Of a stretch of 64,000 nucleotides of DNA, positions 1 through 8,699 are shown in pieces (positions within the stretch are counted from its first letter, which is position 1; every line of letters starts with the position of its first letter). The stretch comes from Pseudoflavonifractor sp964504285 (GTDB taxonomy: Bacteria; Bacillota; Clostridia; Oscillospirales; Oscillospiraceae), in the NCBI GenBank assembly GCA_964504285.1, contig CAZDDZ010000004.1:31981-95980 (forward strand), given 5' to 3'. Position numbers and translations under genes: made by a program. Under the pieces are notes generated by a model. The model saw nothing but the letters and a program-made list of their open reading frames with translations, did not search any database and was not told where the DNA came from.

Positions 1-1342
1 CTTCAGCCAAATTGGTAACACCCAACGCACCCAGCACGCTGTCACAGAACTTAAATGGGCTGGCGGTGGAGACCACCAGTGCCGGCGTATCGTCTCCGGT
101 CTCCGCGCGATACTGCTCCAGCACGTCGAAGGCCACGGCGGTATGCGGGTCGATGAGGTACTTGTGCTCGTTCCATATGCGGCCAATGACCTTTTGGGTC
201 TGCGCGTCGTCACAGCAGCCGGAGTAAAATATCTTCTGAAGCTTGTTTTTAATTTCGCCGCTTACCTCATATCTTCCGTTGGCGGAAAGGGCTTTCATAT
301 AGTCTGCCACCTCTGGGGCATTGTTGCCCGAGAGTTCAAAAAGCATACGCTCCAGGTTGGAGGAAATGAGAATATCCATGGAGGGAGACATCGTATTATA
401 AAACTTACGGTTGCGGTCGTACACGCCGGTTTTCAGGAAATCGGTGAGTACGTTGTTGCTGTTGGAAGCACAGATGAGCTTTTGAATGGGTACACCCATC
501 TGCTGGGCATAGTAGCCTGCCAGAATATTACCGAAGTTGCCGGTGGGTACACAGACATTAATGGGATCACCCATGGCAATTTTCTCACTTCGCACCATAT
601 CACAGTAGGCCGAAACATAGTAAACTACCTGTGGCAGCACACGCCCCCAGTTAATAGAGTTGGCCGAGGAAAAGAAGTAACCGCGTCCCTCCAGCTCGGC
701 GCGGAGTGTCTCATCAGAAAACAGGGTCTTTACACCAGTCTGGGTGTCGTCAAAATTACCCACAACAGAGCACACACCTACGTTAGCGCCCTCCTGGGTA
801 TTCATCTGAAGCTCCTGAATAGCAGAAACGCCGTCCTTGGGATAAAAGACTAGAATACGAGTATTCTTTACGTCCTTAAAGCCCTCCAGTGCGGCCTTGC
901 CTGTGTCACCGGAGGTAGCTACCAGAATACACACCGTCTTTTGCTCCAACGTTTTTACAAGAGACGCCGAGAGCAGATGAGGCAGCATTTGCAGCGCCAT
1001 ATCCTTAAATGCACAGGTCGGGCCATGCCACAGCTCAAGGCAGTGGGTGTTTTTATAAACCGTGCGAACGGGCGCAACTTCCTTGTCGTCAAACTTGTCC
1101 TGCCCATAAGCGGCCGTCGCAAAGGCGGAGAGCTCGGAGGCCGAAAAATCGTCCAGGTAGGGATTCATTACATAAACCGCCCGCTGCTGGTAGGACATAT
1201 CGGTCATGGTTTTTAGTGCGTTTTGACTCAGCTTTGGGAACACCTCCGGTGTCAGAAGTCCGCCGTCGACCGCCAGACCACGGGCAATTGCCTCGGCGGA
1301 AGACAGGCGTTCCTCTGTATTTCTTGTGCTTACATAGTACAT
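1..1342 (-). CDS. thrC: Threonine synthase (3' end cut by window edge)
   Basis: Pyridoxal-phosphate enzyme that converts O-phosphohomoserine to threonine in the cytoplasm. The visible 447 codons read without a stop from ATG at 1342 to the left edge. The start MYYVSTRNTEER, the PLP-lysine region CAFKDMALQ, the glycine-rich VATSGDTGKAA and the SANSINWGR motif are typical of ThrC. The family is usually about 490-500 residues, so roughly the last 50 are missing. Its first 13 bases overlap the end of the upstream dipeptidase gene, which suggests translational coupling in a minus-strand unit. No leader or riboswitch is seen ahead of it, because the start lies inside the previous gene. Confidence 0.95.
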   Translation of the reverse strand, partial: MYYVSTRNTEERLSSAEAIARGLAVDGGLLTPEVFPKLSQNALKTMTDMSYQQRAVYVMNPYLDDFSASELSAFATAAYGQDKFDDKEVAPVRTVYKNTHCLELWHGPTCAFKDMALQMLPHLLSASLVKTLEQKTVCILVATSGDTGKAALEGFKDVKNTRILVFYPKDGVSAIQELQMNTQEGANVGVCSVVGNFDDTQTGVKTLFSDETLRAELEGRGYFFSSANSINWGRVLPQVVYYVSAYCDMVRSEKIAMGDPINVCVPTGNFGNILAGYYAQQMGVPIQKLICASNSNNVLTDFLKTGVYDRNRKFYNTMSPSMDILISSNLERMLFELSGNNAPEVADYMKALSANGRYEVSGEIKNKLQKIFYSGCCDDAQTQKVIGRIWNEHKYLIDPHTAVAFDVLEQYRAETGDDTPALVVSTASPFKFCDSVLGALGVTNLAE

Positions 1343-2271
1343 ACTTCGTTCACTACCCTCATTAGATTATCGTAGAACACGCCGCGCACCAGCGCCTCGT
1401 GATAGTTCCGCTGTAACAGCCGCTCATAGAGCTTATCCATATCCCAAATCCCATCCAGATCCCGGGGTGTGGAGGATATACCGTCCCAATCTCCGCCAAG
1501 AACGACATTTCTTTCTCCACCCAGGGCCAGAAAATGCTCCAGATGGGCAATGACAGTGTCTATTCCGGGGGCTTCGCCCAGAAATTCCGGGAACATGTTT
1601 AGGCCGGCCACACCTTGATGTTCTATTATGGCAGTAAATTGCGCATCGGTCAAGTTTCTTTGTGCGGGGAAAACCGCTTTTGCATTGGAATGACTGGCGA
1701 AAAACGGTTTTTTTGTCATGGCGGCAACATCCCAGAAGCCGGGCTCTGAAATATGGGATACATCCACCAGAACGCCCAGCGCCTCCATGCGCCTTACAAA
1801 AACCCTCCCGCGCTCGGTTAATCCGCGGTCAGGTTCCTCGGCAATACTTCCGGAGAGAGCGTTAGCATGGTTCCAGGTCAGGTTTACCGCCCGTACCCCG
1901 GCCTCATAGGCCCACTCCAACTTATCTATGTCGCAGTCGAGCAGCTCCCCCCCTTCCACCGAAAGAAAAGCGGCGGTTTTTCCGGCTCGAAAGGCAGATT
2001 TTGCCTGAGCGCCTGTCCGGCATTGGGTAATAATGCTGCTATTCTTCTCCAGCTCCCGCTGAAAAAGGGCAAGCTGCTTTTGGCACAGCATCCAAGGAAC
2101 AATTTTCCTGTCGGCACTGTCGCCGAAAATGGCAAAGAATTGGGCATAGCCGCAGAATTTCCGGGTGCGCCTTAAATCCAGATGGCCGCTGTTCTCCCAA
2201 AGTCCCTCGTCACACTCCAAAATACGGGAAACGGTGTCACAGTGTCCGTCAAAAATGCAGATGTTTGCCAT
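1330..2271 (-). CDS. M19 family membrane-type dipeptidase
   Basis: A 313-residue zinc dipeptidase of the renal dipeptidase (M19) family, which hydrolyses dipeptides and often accepts D-residues. The N-terminal FDGHCDTV carries the first metal ligands (HxD). SVEGGE (about residue 104) provides the bridging glutamate region, FFASHSNAKAV a later metal histidine, and LGGDWDGI the C-terminal aspartate region. No signal peptide is visible, so it is probably cytoplasmic. It lies 15 bases after yraN and overlaps thrC by 13 bases. The substrate cannot be told from sequence. Confidence 0.9.
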   Translation of the reverse strand: MANICIFDGHCDTVSRILECDEGLWENSGHLDLRRTRKFCGYAQFFAIFGDSADRKIVPWMLCQKQLALFQRELEKNSSIITQCRTGAQAKSAFRAGKTAAFLSVEGGELLDCDIDKLEWAYEAGVRAVNLTWNHANALSGSIAEEPDRGLTERGRVFVRRMEALGVLVDVSHISEPGFWDVAAMTKKPFFASHSNAKAVFPAQRNLTDAQFTAIIEHQGVAGLNMFPEFLGEAPGIDTVIAHLEHFLALGGERNVVLGGDWDGISSTPRDLDGIWDMDKLYERLLQRNYHEALVRGVFYDNLMRVVNEVCTM

Positions 2272-2286
2272 TATGTAAATCGCCCC

Positions 2287-2652
2287 TTAAAAAGCGTTCT
2301 CAAGGTACACAATATGCGGCTTCCTTGTGGCTGTGCCTTGGGGGGCGTAAATCTCTGCTACATCGAACCGGGGCTGGAGCGAGGTAGGGTGCTCAGCCAG
2401 ATAGAGCGCAGCGGTGGTGCGGATACGCTCCTGCTTTTTTGCGTCTACAAAGACCCGCCCCGGAGCAAAGCTATCGTTCTTTCTAAGCTTTACCTCTACA
2501 AAAAGAAGATACGCGCCATCCTCTGCAATGAGGTCAATCTCTCCAAAGCGGCAGCTATACCCGGCTGCCAAAAGACGGCAGCCCTTCTTGCGCAGATAAT
2601 CGCCAATCCGAGCCTCTCCCCAGCGTCCCAACAGCTTGGTATCGCTGCTCAC
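2287..2652 (-). CDS. yraN: YraN family protein (UPF0102, endonuclease-like fold)
   Basis: Small protein of about 121 residues with the UPF0102 signature: LGRWGEARIGDYLRKKG, then FGEIDLIAEDG and LFVEVKLRK. These carry the E-x-D...E-x-K pattern of the restriction-endonuclease-like fold. The molecular function of the family is not established. A GTG at 2652 is chosen because GGGAGGG lies about 8 bases upstream; an in-frame ATG at 2670 lies on that ribosome site itself. It follows rnhB, as in many Firmicutes, and is co-directional with rbgA and rnhB. Confidence 0.87.
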   Translation of the reverse strand: MSSDTKLLGRWGEARIGDYLRKKGCRLLAAGYSCRFGEIDLIAEDGAYLLFVEVKLRKNDSFAPGRVFVDAKKQERIRTTAALYLAEHPTSLQPRFDVAEIYAPQGTATRKPHIVYLENAF

Positions 2653-2693
2653 GGATGTTCTCCCTCCCATACGGCAGGCGCAAGCGCCCCGTT

Positions 2694-3290
2694 CTATAAG
2701 TTCTTTAAAAAGGTCAGTCGGTGTATGGGGCAGGGGCCATATTTCCGCAGCAACTGATAGTGAAGCTTTGTAGGATAGCCCTTATGGCGCTCAAATTCAT
2801 ACTGGGGGTATTGGAGCGCCATTGCCTCCATGTAGCGGTCACGGCTCACTTTGGCGAGGATGGACGCCGCCGCAATGCTGGCGCTGCGCCCGTCCCCCTT
2901 AACGACAGTCTCGTTCGGAATAGAAATACCCTTGTTTCGATTGCCGTCAATTAGGGCGTACTCAGGGGCGGGAGTGAGCATATGAATCGCCCTGTCCATT
3001 GCCAAAAGGCGGGCGTTAAGAATGTTAATGGAATCAATTTCCTTCTCGTCCGCCGAGGCTACCGCCCAAGCCACCGCATCGGTCTTGATAATATCAAAAA
3101 GCTCGTCCCGTCTTTTGGGGCTTACTCGCTTAGAGTCGTTGAGACCCTCTATGACCAGCCCGGCAGGTAAGATAACGGCGGCGGCATACACCGCCCCAGC
3201 CAAGGGGCCTGCCCCTGCCTCGTCACAACCGCAGATTAAGCGAAGTCCTCGGTCAAAGCATGTCCGTTCTATTTCCCATAAATCACTCAT
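2694..3290 (-). CDS. rnhB: Ribonuclease HII
   Basis: Removes ribonucleotides embedded in DNA and degrades RNA of RNA-DNA hybrids. CGCDEAGAGPLAG carries the first acidic pair (DE); LNDSKRVSPKRRDEL and ALIDGNRNKG are further family blocks, with SIAAASILAKVSRDR late in the protein. ATG at 3290 is preferred (MSDLWEIERTC) because GAGGTG sits about 5 bases before it; a GTG at 3302 that overlaps the rbgA stop is also in frame. Length (about 198 residues) is normal. It lies directly after rbgA, the usual Firmicutes order. Confidence 0.95.
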   Translation of the reverse strand: MSDLWEIERTCFDRGLRLICGCDEAGAGPLAGAVYAAAVILPAGLVIEGLNDSKRVSPKRRDELFDIIKTDAVAWAVASADEKEIDSINILNARLLAMDRAIHMLTPAPEYALIDGNRNKGISIPNETVVKGDGRSASIAAASILAKVSRDRYMEAMALQYPQYEFERHKGYPTKLHYQLLRKYGPCPIHRLTFLKNL

Positions 3291-3298
3291 ACAGCACC

Positions 3299-4171
3299 TC
3301 ACACCGGTGGCAGTTCAAGTGTAAAGCGCCCCAGCTTGCCGCCTCTAAATTCGTCTAAGAGTATTTTGGACATGCGCTCGGTATCGATCTCGCCGCCTGA
3401 AATGAGAAATCCCCTTTTCTTTGCTGCCTGCTGTAAGAGAGCATAGCCGTAAATCAGGGGTTCCTCCTGAGCATCTCGGGAAGAGATGTTCAGCTTGTAT
3501 CGCTCCTGAAGCGCGTTGGGATAACGTTGCGCCAAGGTATCCATTAGATGGCAGGCTAGAGTCTCCACGTCCATTATTTCGTCCTTGACTGCGCCGGTAA
3601 AGGCCAGGTGCATCCCAATTTGCTGATCCTCAAATTTGGGCCAGAGAATACCTGGGGTGTCCAGCAAATCCAAGCTGCTGTCCACCGCCACCCACTGCTT
3701 GCCCCGCGTGACACCAGGCTTGTCCCCTGCTTTGGCCGATTTCCGCTTTGCAACTTTATTAATAAAGGTTGATTTCCCGACATTGGGCACTCCCACCACC
3801 ATAGCGCGGACGGGGCGGCCCACCTGCCCTTTGGCACGCCACTGCTGAATTTTATCCTTCAGGGCAACCTGTATCACGCCGGAAAATTGCCCCACGCCTC
3901 TGCCCTCTTTTGCGTCGGTTTCTAAAATAGCGTAGCCCTTGGCACGGAACCAGTCACCCCACGCCCTGTTGCCGACCGGGTCTGCCTGGTCTGCACGGTT
4001 TAAAATAATGAGACGGGGTTTCTCCCCCACCAGCTCGTCAATGTCGGGGTTTCTGCTGGAGATAGGAATTCTGGCATCAATTACCTCAGCCACGATGTCC
4101 ACCAGCTTCAAATTCTCCACGATCATTCGCTGGGTCTTTTTCATATGGCCCGGGAACCACTGAATATTCAT
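3299..4171 (-). CDS. rbgA: Ribosome biogenesis GTPase RbgA (YlqF)
   Basis: Circularly permuted GTPase needed for late assembly of the 50S subunit. The order of GTPase motifs is permuted: G4-like ILNRADQAD comes first, then G1 VGVPNVGKST, then G3 DTPGI. The start MNIQWFPGHMKKTQR at 4171 is the family N-terminus (290 residues); an upstream in-frame extension to 4294 has no family similarity. AGAGGA lies upstream of the start. In Bacillus this gene directly follows rplS. Here 17 kb of catabolic genes lie between rplS and rbgA. Confidence 0.96.
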   Translation of the reverse strand: MNIQWFPGHMKKTQRMIVENLKLVDIVAEVIDARIPISSRNPDIDELVGEKPRLIILNRADQADPVGNRAWGDWFRAKGYAILETDAKEGRGVGQFSGVIQVALKDKIQQWRAKGQVGRPVRAMVVGVPNVGKSTFINKVAKRKSAKAGDKPGVTRGKQWVAVDSSLDLLDTPGILWPKFEDQQIGMHLAFTGAVKDEIMDVETLACHLMDTLAQRYPNALQERYKLNISSRDAQEEPLIYGYALLQQAAKKRGFLISGGEIDTERMSKILLDEFRGGKLGRFTLELPPV

Positions 4172-4336
4172 GGCGTCATATCCTCTCTTTGCGTTGTTAT
4201 ACGTATGGCTGCAAAAAAATCGGCTTGCCCGACAAAAAAATCCTGCGTTTCTGTGCATTCCGCTACGTTTCAAATACGCTCTAGTATTATACACAAGATA
4301 TGGATGAAAAAAAAGGGGACGGCCCCAGTTTTAGTA
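4172..4336. other. Intergenic region upstream of rbgA
   Basis: About 165 bases between the rbgA start and the repeat/terminator. It should hold the rbgA promoter. On the minus strand there are AT-rich stretches near 4280, but no convincing -35/-10 pair was identified, and no gene is seen. Confidence 0.4.
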
Positions 4337-4383
4337 AAAATAAAAAGGTGCTGCCATATGACAGCACCTTTTTTGTGCAATTA
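4337..4383. repeat. 47-bp direct repeat, left copy (pairs with 21059-21105)
   Basis: This stretch is identical to 21059-21105 except for three positions in the hairpin loop region, and in the same orientation. It begins AAAATAAAAAGGTGCTGCC and ends TTTTTTGTGCAATTA. It contains an intrinsic terminator. The copies bracket the catabolic operon plus hcp. Confidence 0.85.
4342..4374 (-). terminator. Intrinsic terminator of the catabolic operon
   Basis: AAAAAGGTGCTG pairs with CAGCACCTTTTT around an 8-base loop, with T-runs on both sides. On the minus strand one extra pair forms as a G-U wobble, which fits use by the leftward operon ending at 4402. Confidence 0.85.
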
Positions 4384-4401
4384 TTGTGCACAGCGGGTTT
4401 T

Positions 4402-5196
4402 TTATACTGCAATGAGGTTTCTAACGATATTAAAGATCGAGATTCCCAGCACCAAAAGCTGAACGGCATTGAATGCCTTCTCCACCGTGGCTTCCTTGCA
4501 CTTTTTGTTTAGGCTGGCCCCGACAAAGCCGCCGGCGATGGCACCCACTACCATAACAGGCAGCATACTCAAATCAAAAATGGCAAACCCCGTGGTCATT
4601 GCCACCGTGCCCAGCTTTGAAATCTGGGCAAAGAGAATGGTGATGAGGGAGCAGACGGTAGCTGTCTTGGTGTCCATGGAGAACAGGTAGATGATGAGCG
4701 CCACGTTAATGGGCCCGCCCCCAATTCCTAAAAAGGACGAGCAGATACCCAAAAACACGCCTACCAACAGTGACACAGAAATGCCGGTCAGCTGCAGGCT
4801 TTTAATCCTGCTCTTATTACGCATGTAAAGATAGACCGCCAAAATCAGCAGGCTGAGCAGGATATTCTGTACCACGGTGACCAGTCGATCCATTTGAAAA
4901 GCTGTCACAATAGCGGAGAGCATCCACTGCCCGACAAAACCGCCCAACACCGAACCCATGGCCAGTGGAATGGCAGTGGCAAAAGGGATTTTTGTTTTAG
5001 CCAGCATCTGCTTACCGATGGACACCACCGACATAGAGAATACTGTAATTGCTGAGAGAACGCCAATGGTCTGCACGTCGAAGCTATTTAGCACATCCAG
5101 CAGCGGCTTGATGATAACACCGCCCCCCATGCCGGTCATAGACCCGGCGGTGGTAGCTCCGATGGCGATGAGAAAGTAGAGCAAAAGCTGGAGCAT
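4402..5196 (-). CDS. TSUP (TauE/SafE) family membrane exporter
   Basis: Integral membrane protein of 264 residues with about eight hydrophobic segments and the duplicated TSUP fold: GSMTGMGGGVIIKPLL in the first half and LGIGGGPINVALI in the second. Members export sulfite, sulfoacetate, sulfolactate and similar anions, or move other small sulfur anions; the substrate here is not shown by sequence. It is the last gene of the minus-strand operon, 24 bases after the LarA-family gene and just before the terminator. With a taurine-type ABC importer at the other end, export of a sulfur-containing product is a reasonable inference. Confidence 0.88.
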   Translation of the reverse strand: MLQLLLYFLIAIGATTAGSMTGMGGGVIIKPLLDVLNSFDVQTIGVLSAITVFSMSVVSIGKQMLAKTKIPFATAIPLAMGSVLGGFVGQWMLSAIVTAFQMDRLVTVVQNILLSLLILAVYLYMRNKSRIKSLQLTGISVSLLVGVFLGICSSFLGIGGGPINVALIIYLFSMDTKTATVCSLITILFAQISKLGTVAMTTGFAIFDLSMLPVMVVGAIAGGFVGASLNKKCKEATVEKAFNAVQLLVLGISIFNIVRNLIAV

Positions 5197-5220
5197 GTAT
5201 TTGCCTCCGTTAGGATGGAT

Positions 5221-6720
5221 TTAACAGCCGCAGGGATGGGCGTTGGCAGCGCTGTCCCGGGCGGTGCTATTCTGGCCTGGGTCCTTCATGCACAGGTGAA
5301 CGGCGGCAGTGGTAAAGGTCTGCGGAAGGGCCAGAATATTGGGGCTCTCCCCTACAAACTTCTTCTTTGCGTCCTCCAGTGCCTCCTCAAAAGTGGCGCG
5401 GGTCTTGAGCCCCATGCCTCTGGCAATGCCAGGCTCCCGAGCACCAACAATATAAATGGCGCTGGTGTTCATCTCAGCAATGTGTCCGCAGCTCATCATG
5501 GAAAAGCCATGGAAGGGGTGGAACGCATTGGCGTACCGGTACTTGCGGATATAATCCTCTCGGGTGGCGAATAGCTCGCCATACCGGTTCATATCCGCCA
5601 GTGTGTTCATATAGTCGTGCTGGAAAAGGTTATAGAGCTCCCGCAGGTAGGGCCAGCGCTCGTCGTGAAAATACCCGTCGCAAACACTGCTGACGATAAA
5701 CACGCACTTGTCGGACAGGATGCGTTTGTGGCGAATAACCTGGGCGGAAAGCGCCTGCATCAGCTGGATGGGGTTAGTGCCCATGCCGTCGCCGTAGTGA
5801 AAGTTCACAGGCATTCCGAATACCACGATGTCGTACTTTTTCTCTGCCCAGTGTACATAGGTGCGCTTATCGGCAGTTTTCCAGGCAATGGGCTGCATTT
5901 CCTTTGCCCAGCCGGAGTTAATCTCAATTTGGCGTGAGTATGTGTCCAGCACAGCGTCACAGCAGAAGAACTTTTTGCCCATCTTCTCCTCCATGAGCAT
6001 GCCCTGCTGGTCAAACTTGTTGCGCATCTCGCTGCTGGCGGAGACCGGCACGAAGTCGGAGCGGTGCATGACCTTGGGAACGTGGTGAGCCGAAATGCTC
6101 TTCCAGTGGGAAATACCGGTGGCACAGTGCTTGTAACCGCCGGAGTAGCCGCCGTAGGGGTTACCCTGGGTGTGCCCGATGAGAATAGCCACGTCGGCAT
6201 CATAAACGTACTTATTCATGATAACATGGTCGCCCTGGGCGGTGTAGCCGATGTCGACCAAGTGCTCGTAATCCTCGCTGTCGTGACTGGTGATTTGCCC
6301 GTTAGGGTAAAACTCGCCAAAAAGTTCAGGCCCAAGAATGGTGCGCATCTCGGCCTCTGTCGCACGGGGATGAAGGCCGTTGGAGAAAATGAGAAGTACG
6401 TCTTTTTGCTCCACGCCCACGGCGTACAGCTCGTCTAAGCAGGCGCGGATAGCTACCTTTCGGTGGCTGGTGGGCTGGTTGCCACCTTTGACAATATCGG
6501 GGATGATGATAGCCACAGTGCTCCCCTTTTGGGCCAACTCTCGCAGGGGCGCCATGCCGATGGGGGTGCGAATGGAAGTCAGTGTGGCAGTGTAGAGAGC
6601 CTCCCAGGTCTGCTCGATGCACGCCGGGTCTGGCACTGTAGTGCCGGGGATAAAGACATCGGTGCTGTCGGGCAGCTCGGCGGACATCATGCCATTTCCG
6701 TATTCAAAATTTAACTTCAT
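5221..6720 (-). CDS. LarA-family nickel-dependent 2-hydroxyacid racemase/epimerase
   Basis: A 499-residue protein of the lactate racemase (DUF2088) family. LarA enzymes racemise 2-hydroxyacids with a nickel-pincer nucleotide bound to a lysine. The key residues are present: His117 (GLHPRA), His183 (IGHTQGN), Lys197 in SGGYKH, and His213 (AHHVPK). They match His108, His174, Lys184 and His200 of Lactiplantibacillus LarA with offsets of 9, 9, 13 and 13. It is about 70 residues longer than LarA and ends HPCGC. AGGAGG precedes the start and the gap to the isomerase gene is 12 bases. Cofactor genes larB/larC/larE are not in the window. Substrate unknown; an organic 2-hydroxyacid or sugar acid is likely. 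Confidence 0.87.
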   Translation of the reverse strand: MKLNFEYGNGMMSAELPDSTDVFIPGTTVPDPACIEQTWEALYTATLTSIRTPIGMAPLRELAQKGSTVAIIIPDIVKGGNQPTSHRKVAIRACLDELYAVGVEQKDVLLIFSNGLHPRATEAEMRTILGPELFGEFYPNGQITSHDSEDYEHLVDIGYTAQGDHVIMNKYVYDADVAILIGHTQGNPYGGYSGGYKHCATGISHWKSISAHHVPKVMHRSDFVPVSASSEMRNKFDQQGMLMEEKMGKKFFCCDAVLDTYSRQIEINSGWAKEMQPIAWKTADKRTYVHWAEKKYDIVVFGMPVNFHYGDGMGTNPIQLMQALSAQVIRHKRILSDKCVFIVSSVCDGYFHDERWPYLRELYNLFQHDYMNTLADMNRYGELFATREDYIRKYRYANAFHPFHGFSMMSCGHIAEMNTSAIYIVGAREPGIARGMGLKTRATFEEALEDAKKKFVGESPNILALPQTFTTAAVHLCMKDPGQNSTARDSAANAHPCGC

Positions 6721-6732
6721 ATTAAGTCCTCC

Positions 6733-7569
6733 TTAGTGTCCCAAATACAGCCGAATGATCTCCAAGTATTCCTCTGGGTAGAAGCCTATCTCTCCCGAGA
6801 AACGGGTCAAGGCAATGAGCCCGCCGTCAATCTCCGGGATTGAGGCAAGCATGGCGGCATTTTCGGCCTTTAGTCCACCGCCGTACACCACGTCAAGCCC
6901 GTTGGTATTCTCTTTAATAAAGCGAGCAATTTTTTCAATGTAGGGCTTGTCGGCGGGCGTCTTGCCGGGTCCGATAGACCAGATGGGCTCATAAGCAATC
7001 ACTACCCGGCTTGCGTCCACCCCATCCAGGCCGATAGAGAGCTGGTCACCCAGCACCTGCTGCCAGCAATCCAGCTCCTCACTCTTCTCGCCAATGCAGT
7101 AGAGAACCTTAAGCCCTGCCTTCTGTGCCGCCTTAATCTCCTTGTTTAGGATGCGGTTTACAGCGGCGGTATCGGTCACACCAGCCTCAGCCAGAATACC
7201 TGCTTTATCATTGCGCTCCTCACAGTGGCCGATAAGCGTCCACTCGCAGCCCAGCAAGGCTGCGATGCTGGCAGGCCGGTTGGTGGTAAAGGCACCGAAG
7301 TTCCCGCCCACCGCTACATCATCACGGAAAACGCCCTGACAGCCGAGCTGAATATGGGAATGACCATTCCGGGCAGCATCTGCCGGAATGAGGTGTGCCT
7401 CCGGAAAAAAGTCTACAAACTCTACCTTATCGGCATCGTATTTACCCAGTCCCTTTTCTGTTTCATTGACAATAAACGCGCCCCAGTCAGCCGGATCTGC
7501 AATGCGGTTCACGCCGCCTGCGATGGGCAGAATGTCAAACCGTTTTAAATTTAAAAAAATATGCTTCAT
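6733..7569 (-). CDS. Triose-phosphate isomerase family protein
   Basis: A 278-residue TIM-barrel isomerase with the catalytic set of triose-phosphate isomerases: N-x-K in LNLKRFD (residues 6-12), the histidine in LIGHCEER, the glutamate and flexible loop in AYEPIWSIGPGKTPA, and the phosphate loop VVYGGGLK. It departs from housekeeping TpiA (NLKRF instead of NWKMN, about 25 residues longer). It may therefore isomerise dihydroxyacetone phosphate or another short ketose phosphate such as tetrulose phosphate. Its start ATG overlaps the stop of the kinase gene (ATGA), so the two are translationally coupled. Confidence 0.87.
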   Translation of the reverse strand: MKHIFLNLKRFDILPIAGGVNRIADPADWGAFIVNETEKGLGKYDADKVEFVDFFPEAHLIPADAARNGHSHIQLGCQGVFRDDVAVGGNFGAFTTNRPASIAALLGCEWTLIGHCEERNDKAGILAEAGVTDTAAVNRILNKEIKAAQKAGLKVLYCIGEKSEELDCWQQVLGDQLSIGLDGVDASRVVIAYEPIWSIGPGKTPADKPYIEKIARFIKENTNGLDVVYGGGLKAENAAMLASIPEIDGGLIALTRFSGEIGFYPEEYLEIIRLYLGH

Positions 7570-8669
7570 ACGCCACTCCTCTCAATTTGCCCAATAAGCT
7601 GTTCCATGCTGGGAGGAACGGCATGCTCTACATAATAACGGGTGGTAGCGTTGGCAACCAGCAGCCGCGCCCGCAGCCCCAGCCCCTCTGCCATGGAGGC
7701 CACCATATAGCCTCCGTTAAAGGTGTCCCCCGCGCCGGTGGTCTTAATGGCGTTGTTGCAGTACTCCTGGGGAGCGGACGCACACCCCTCCTTCTCCGTG
7801 GCACCCACTGCAAAGTAGAGGGTGTGGATAATCACCTCGTCCAGGCCAATCCGCTGCCGAATTTCTTCCGCGGCGGAGAGTACCTCCCCCTCGCACTCCG
7901 GCCGATTCACATGCTCAGGATATGCAATGCCCAACTCACGGGCCAGGATACCCCCCTCGTGCTCGTTCAGGCTAAGGGTTTGTGGCAGCAGGCGATTCAG
8001 CTTGCCCAGCACTTCCAGCGCCTGGCCGAGAGCCTGGGGACTGCGCTTGTTAAGGTTTGCAAAGTCGTGAAAGCAGCGCTTAGTCTTTCCGTTTTGCAGG
8101 TAGTCGGTGACAAGGCTGGTCATGATGTTTTCAAAATCATAGAGATTAGACCAATAGCCCACGCCCATGATGTCTACGCAGCAGAGGTCGCGCAGCCGCT
8201 CCTCCCCTACTCGCGCCACCACATCCTCCCATTTAAGGTTAATGAGATCCTCCAAATTTGGCAGCATGATTTTGCCGTCCGGGAACTCCAGGACAAGGAT
8301 GCTCAGGGGGTCGCCCACCGAGACCAGAACAGCCTGATCCCGAAATTCGTCAAACACAGTGTCGGTGTGCTCCCTGCCGAACATGCCCAGCAGCGTGGTA
8401 TCGGCGCCCAGGTTCATGGTGGCTCGGCCTGTGTTGCACACAAAACCGCCACTGACACGGCGCTTAAGCAGGCGCTCCTTGGCGAGCCCCCCGGTTCCGC
8501 GCTCCGTAATAGCGGAACCGAACTCCATCATCTGCTTCATCTTAATGTACTGTTCGGCCCCGGTGCGGCTGTTGAGCAACTCCCACACCTCATCAATCAT
8601 ACCGTCGATGCCCAGCATGACAGTGGGACGCGTGCTACGCAGGGCGTCAATTATCTTTTCCTTTTCCAT
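7566..8669 (-). CDS. PfkB family carbohydrate kinase
   Basis: A 367-residue ribokinase-like sugar kinase. The C-terminal TTGAGDTFNGGY gives the anion hole and the catalytic aspartate; RRVSGGFVCNTGRATMNL is the N-terminal substrate region and LSLNEHE the N-x-x-E motif. It likely phosphorylates a ketose or other sugar made by the dehydrogenases or transporter of the same operon. GAGGGG lies before ATG 8669. It is followed by the isomerase with a 4-base overlap and preceded by lacI with a 30-base gap. Exact substrate is not predictable from sequence. Confidence 0.9.
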   Translation of the reverse strand: MEKEKIIDALRSTRPTVMLGIDGMIDEVWELLNSRTGAEQYIKMKQMMEFGSAITERGTGGLAKERLLKRRVSGGFVCNTGRATMNLGADTTLLGMFGREHTDTVFDEFRDQAVLVSVGDPLSILVLEFPDGKIMLPNLEDLINLKWEDVVARVGEERLRDLCCVDIMGVGYWSNLYDFENIMTSLVTDYLQNGKTKRCFHDFANLNKRSPQALGQALEVLGKLNRLLPQTLSLNEHEGGILARELGIAYPEHVNRPECEGEVLSAAEEIRQRIGLDEVIIHTLYFAVGATEKEGCASAPQEYCNNAIKTTGAGDTFNGGYMVASMAEGLGLRARLLVANATTRYYVEHAVPPSMEQLIGQIERSGV

Positions 8670-8699
8670 CTGATCCCCTCATCTTGAAATTCCATGGAC

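Noticed and set aside
6733..7569. Housekeeping triose-phosphate isomerase
   Set aside because: Placement in a catabolic operon, altered NWKMN motif and extra length make a dedicated isomerase more likely, although catalytic residues are kept.
7587..8687. Long plus-strand open frame opposite the PfkB kinase (also 12483-13481 opposite the zinc dehydrogenase and 15281-16423 opposite ABC genes)
   Set aside because: All mirror well-supported minus-strand genes and have no recognisable protein features.
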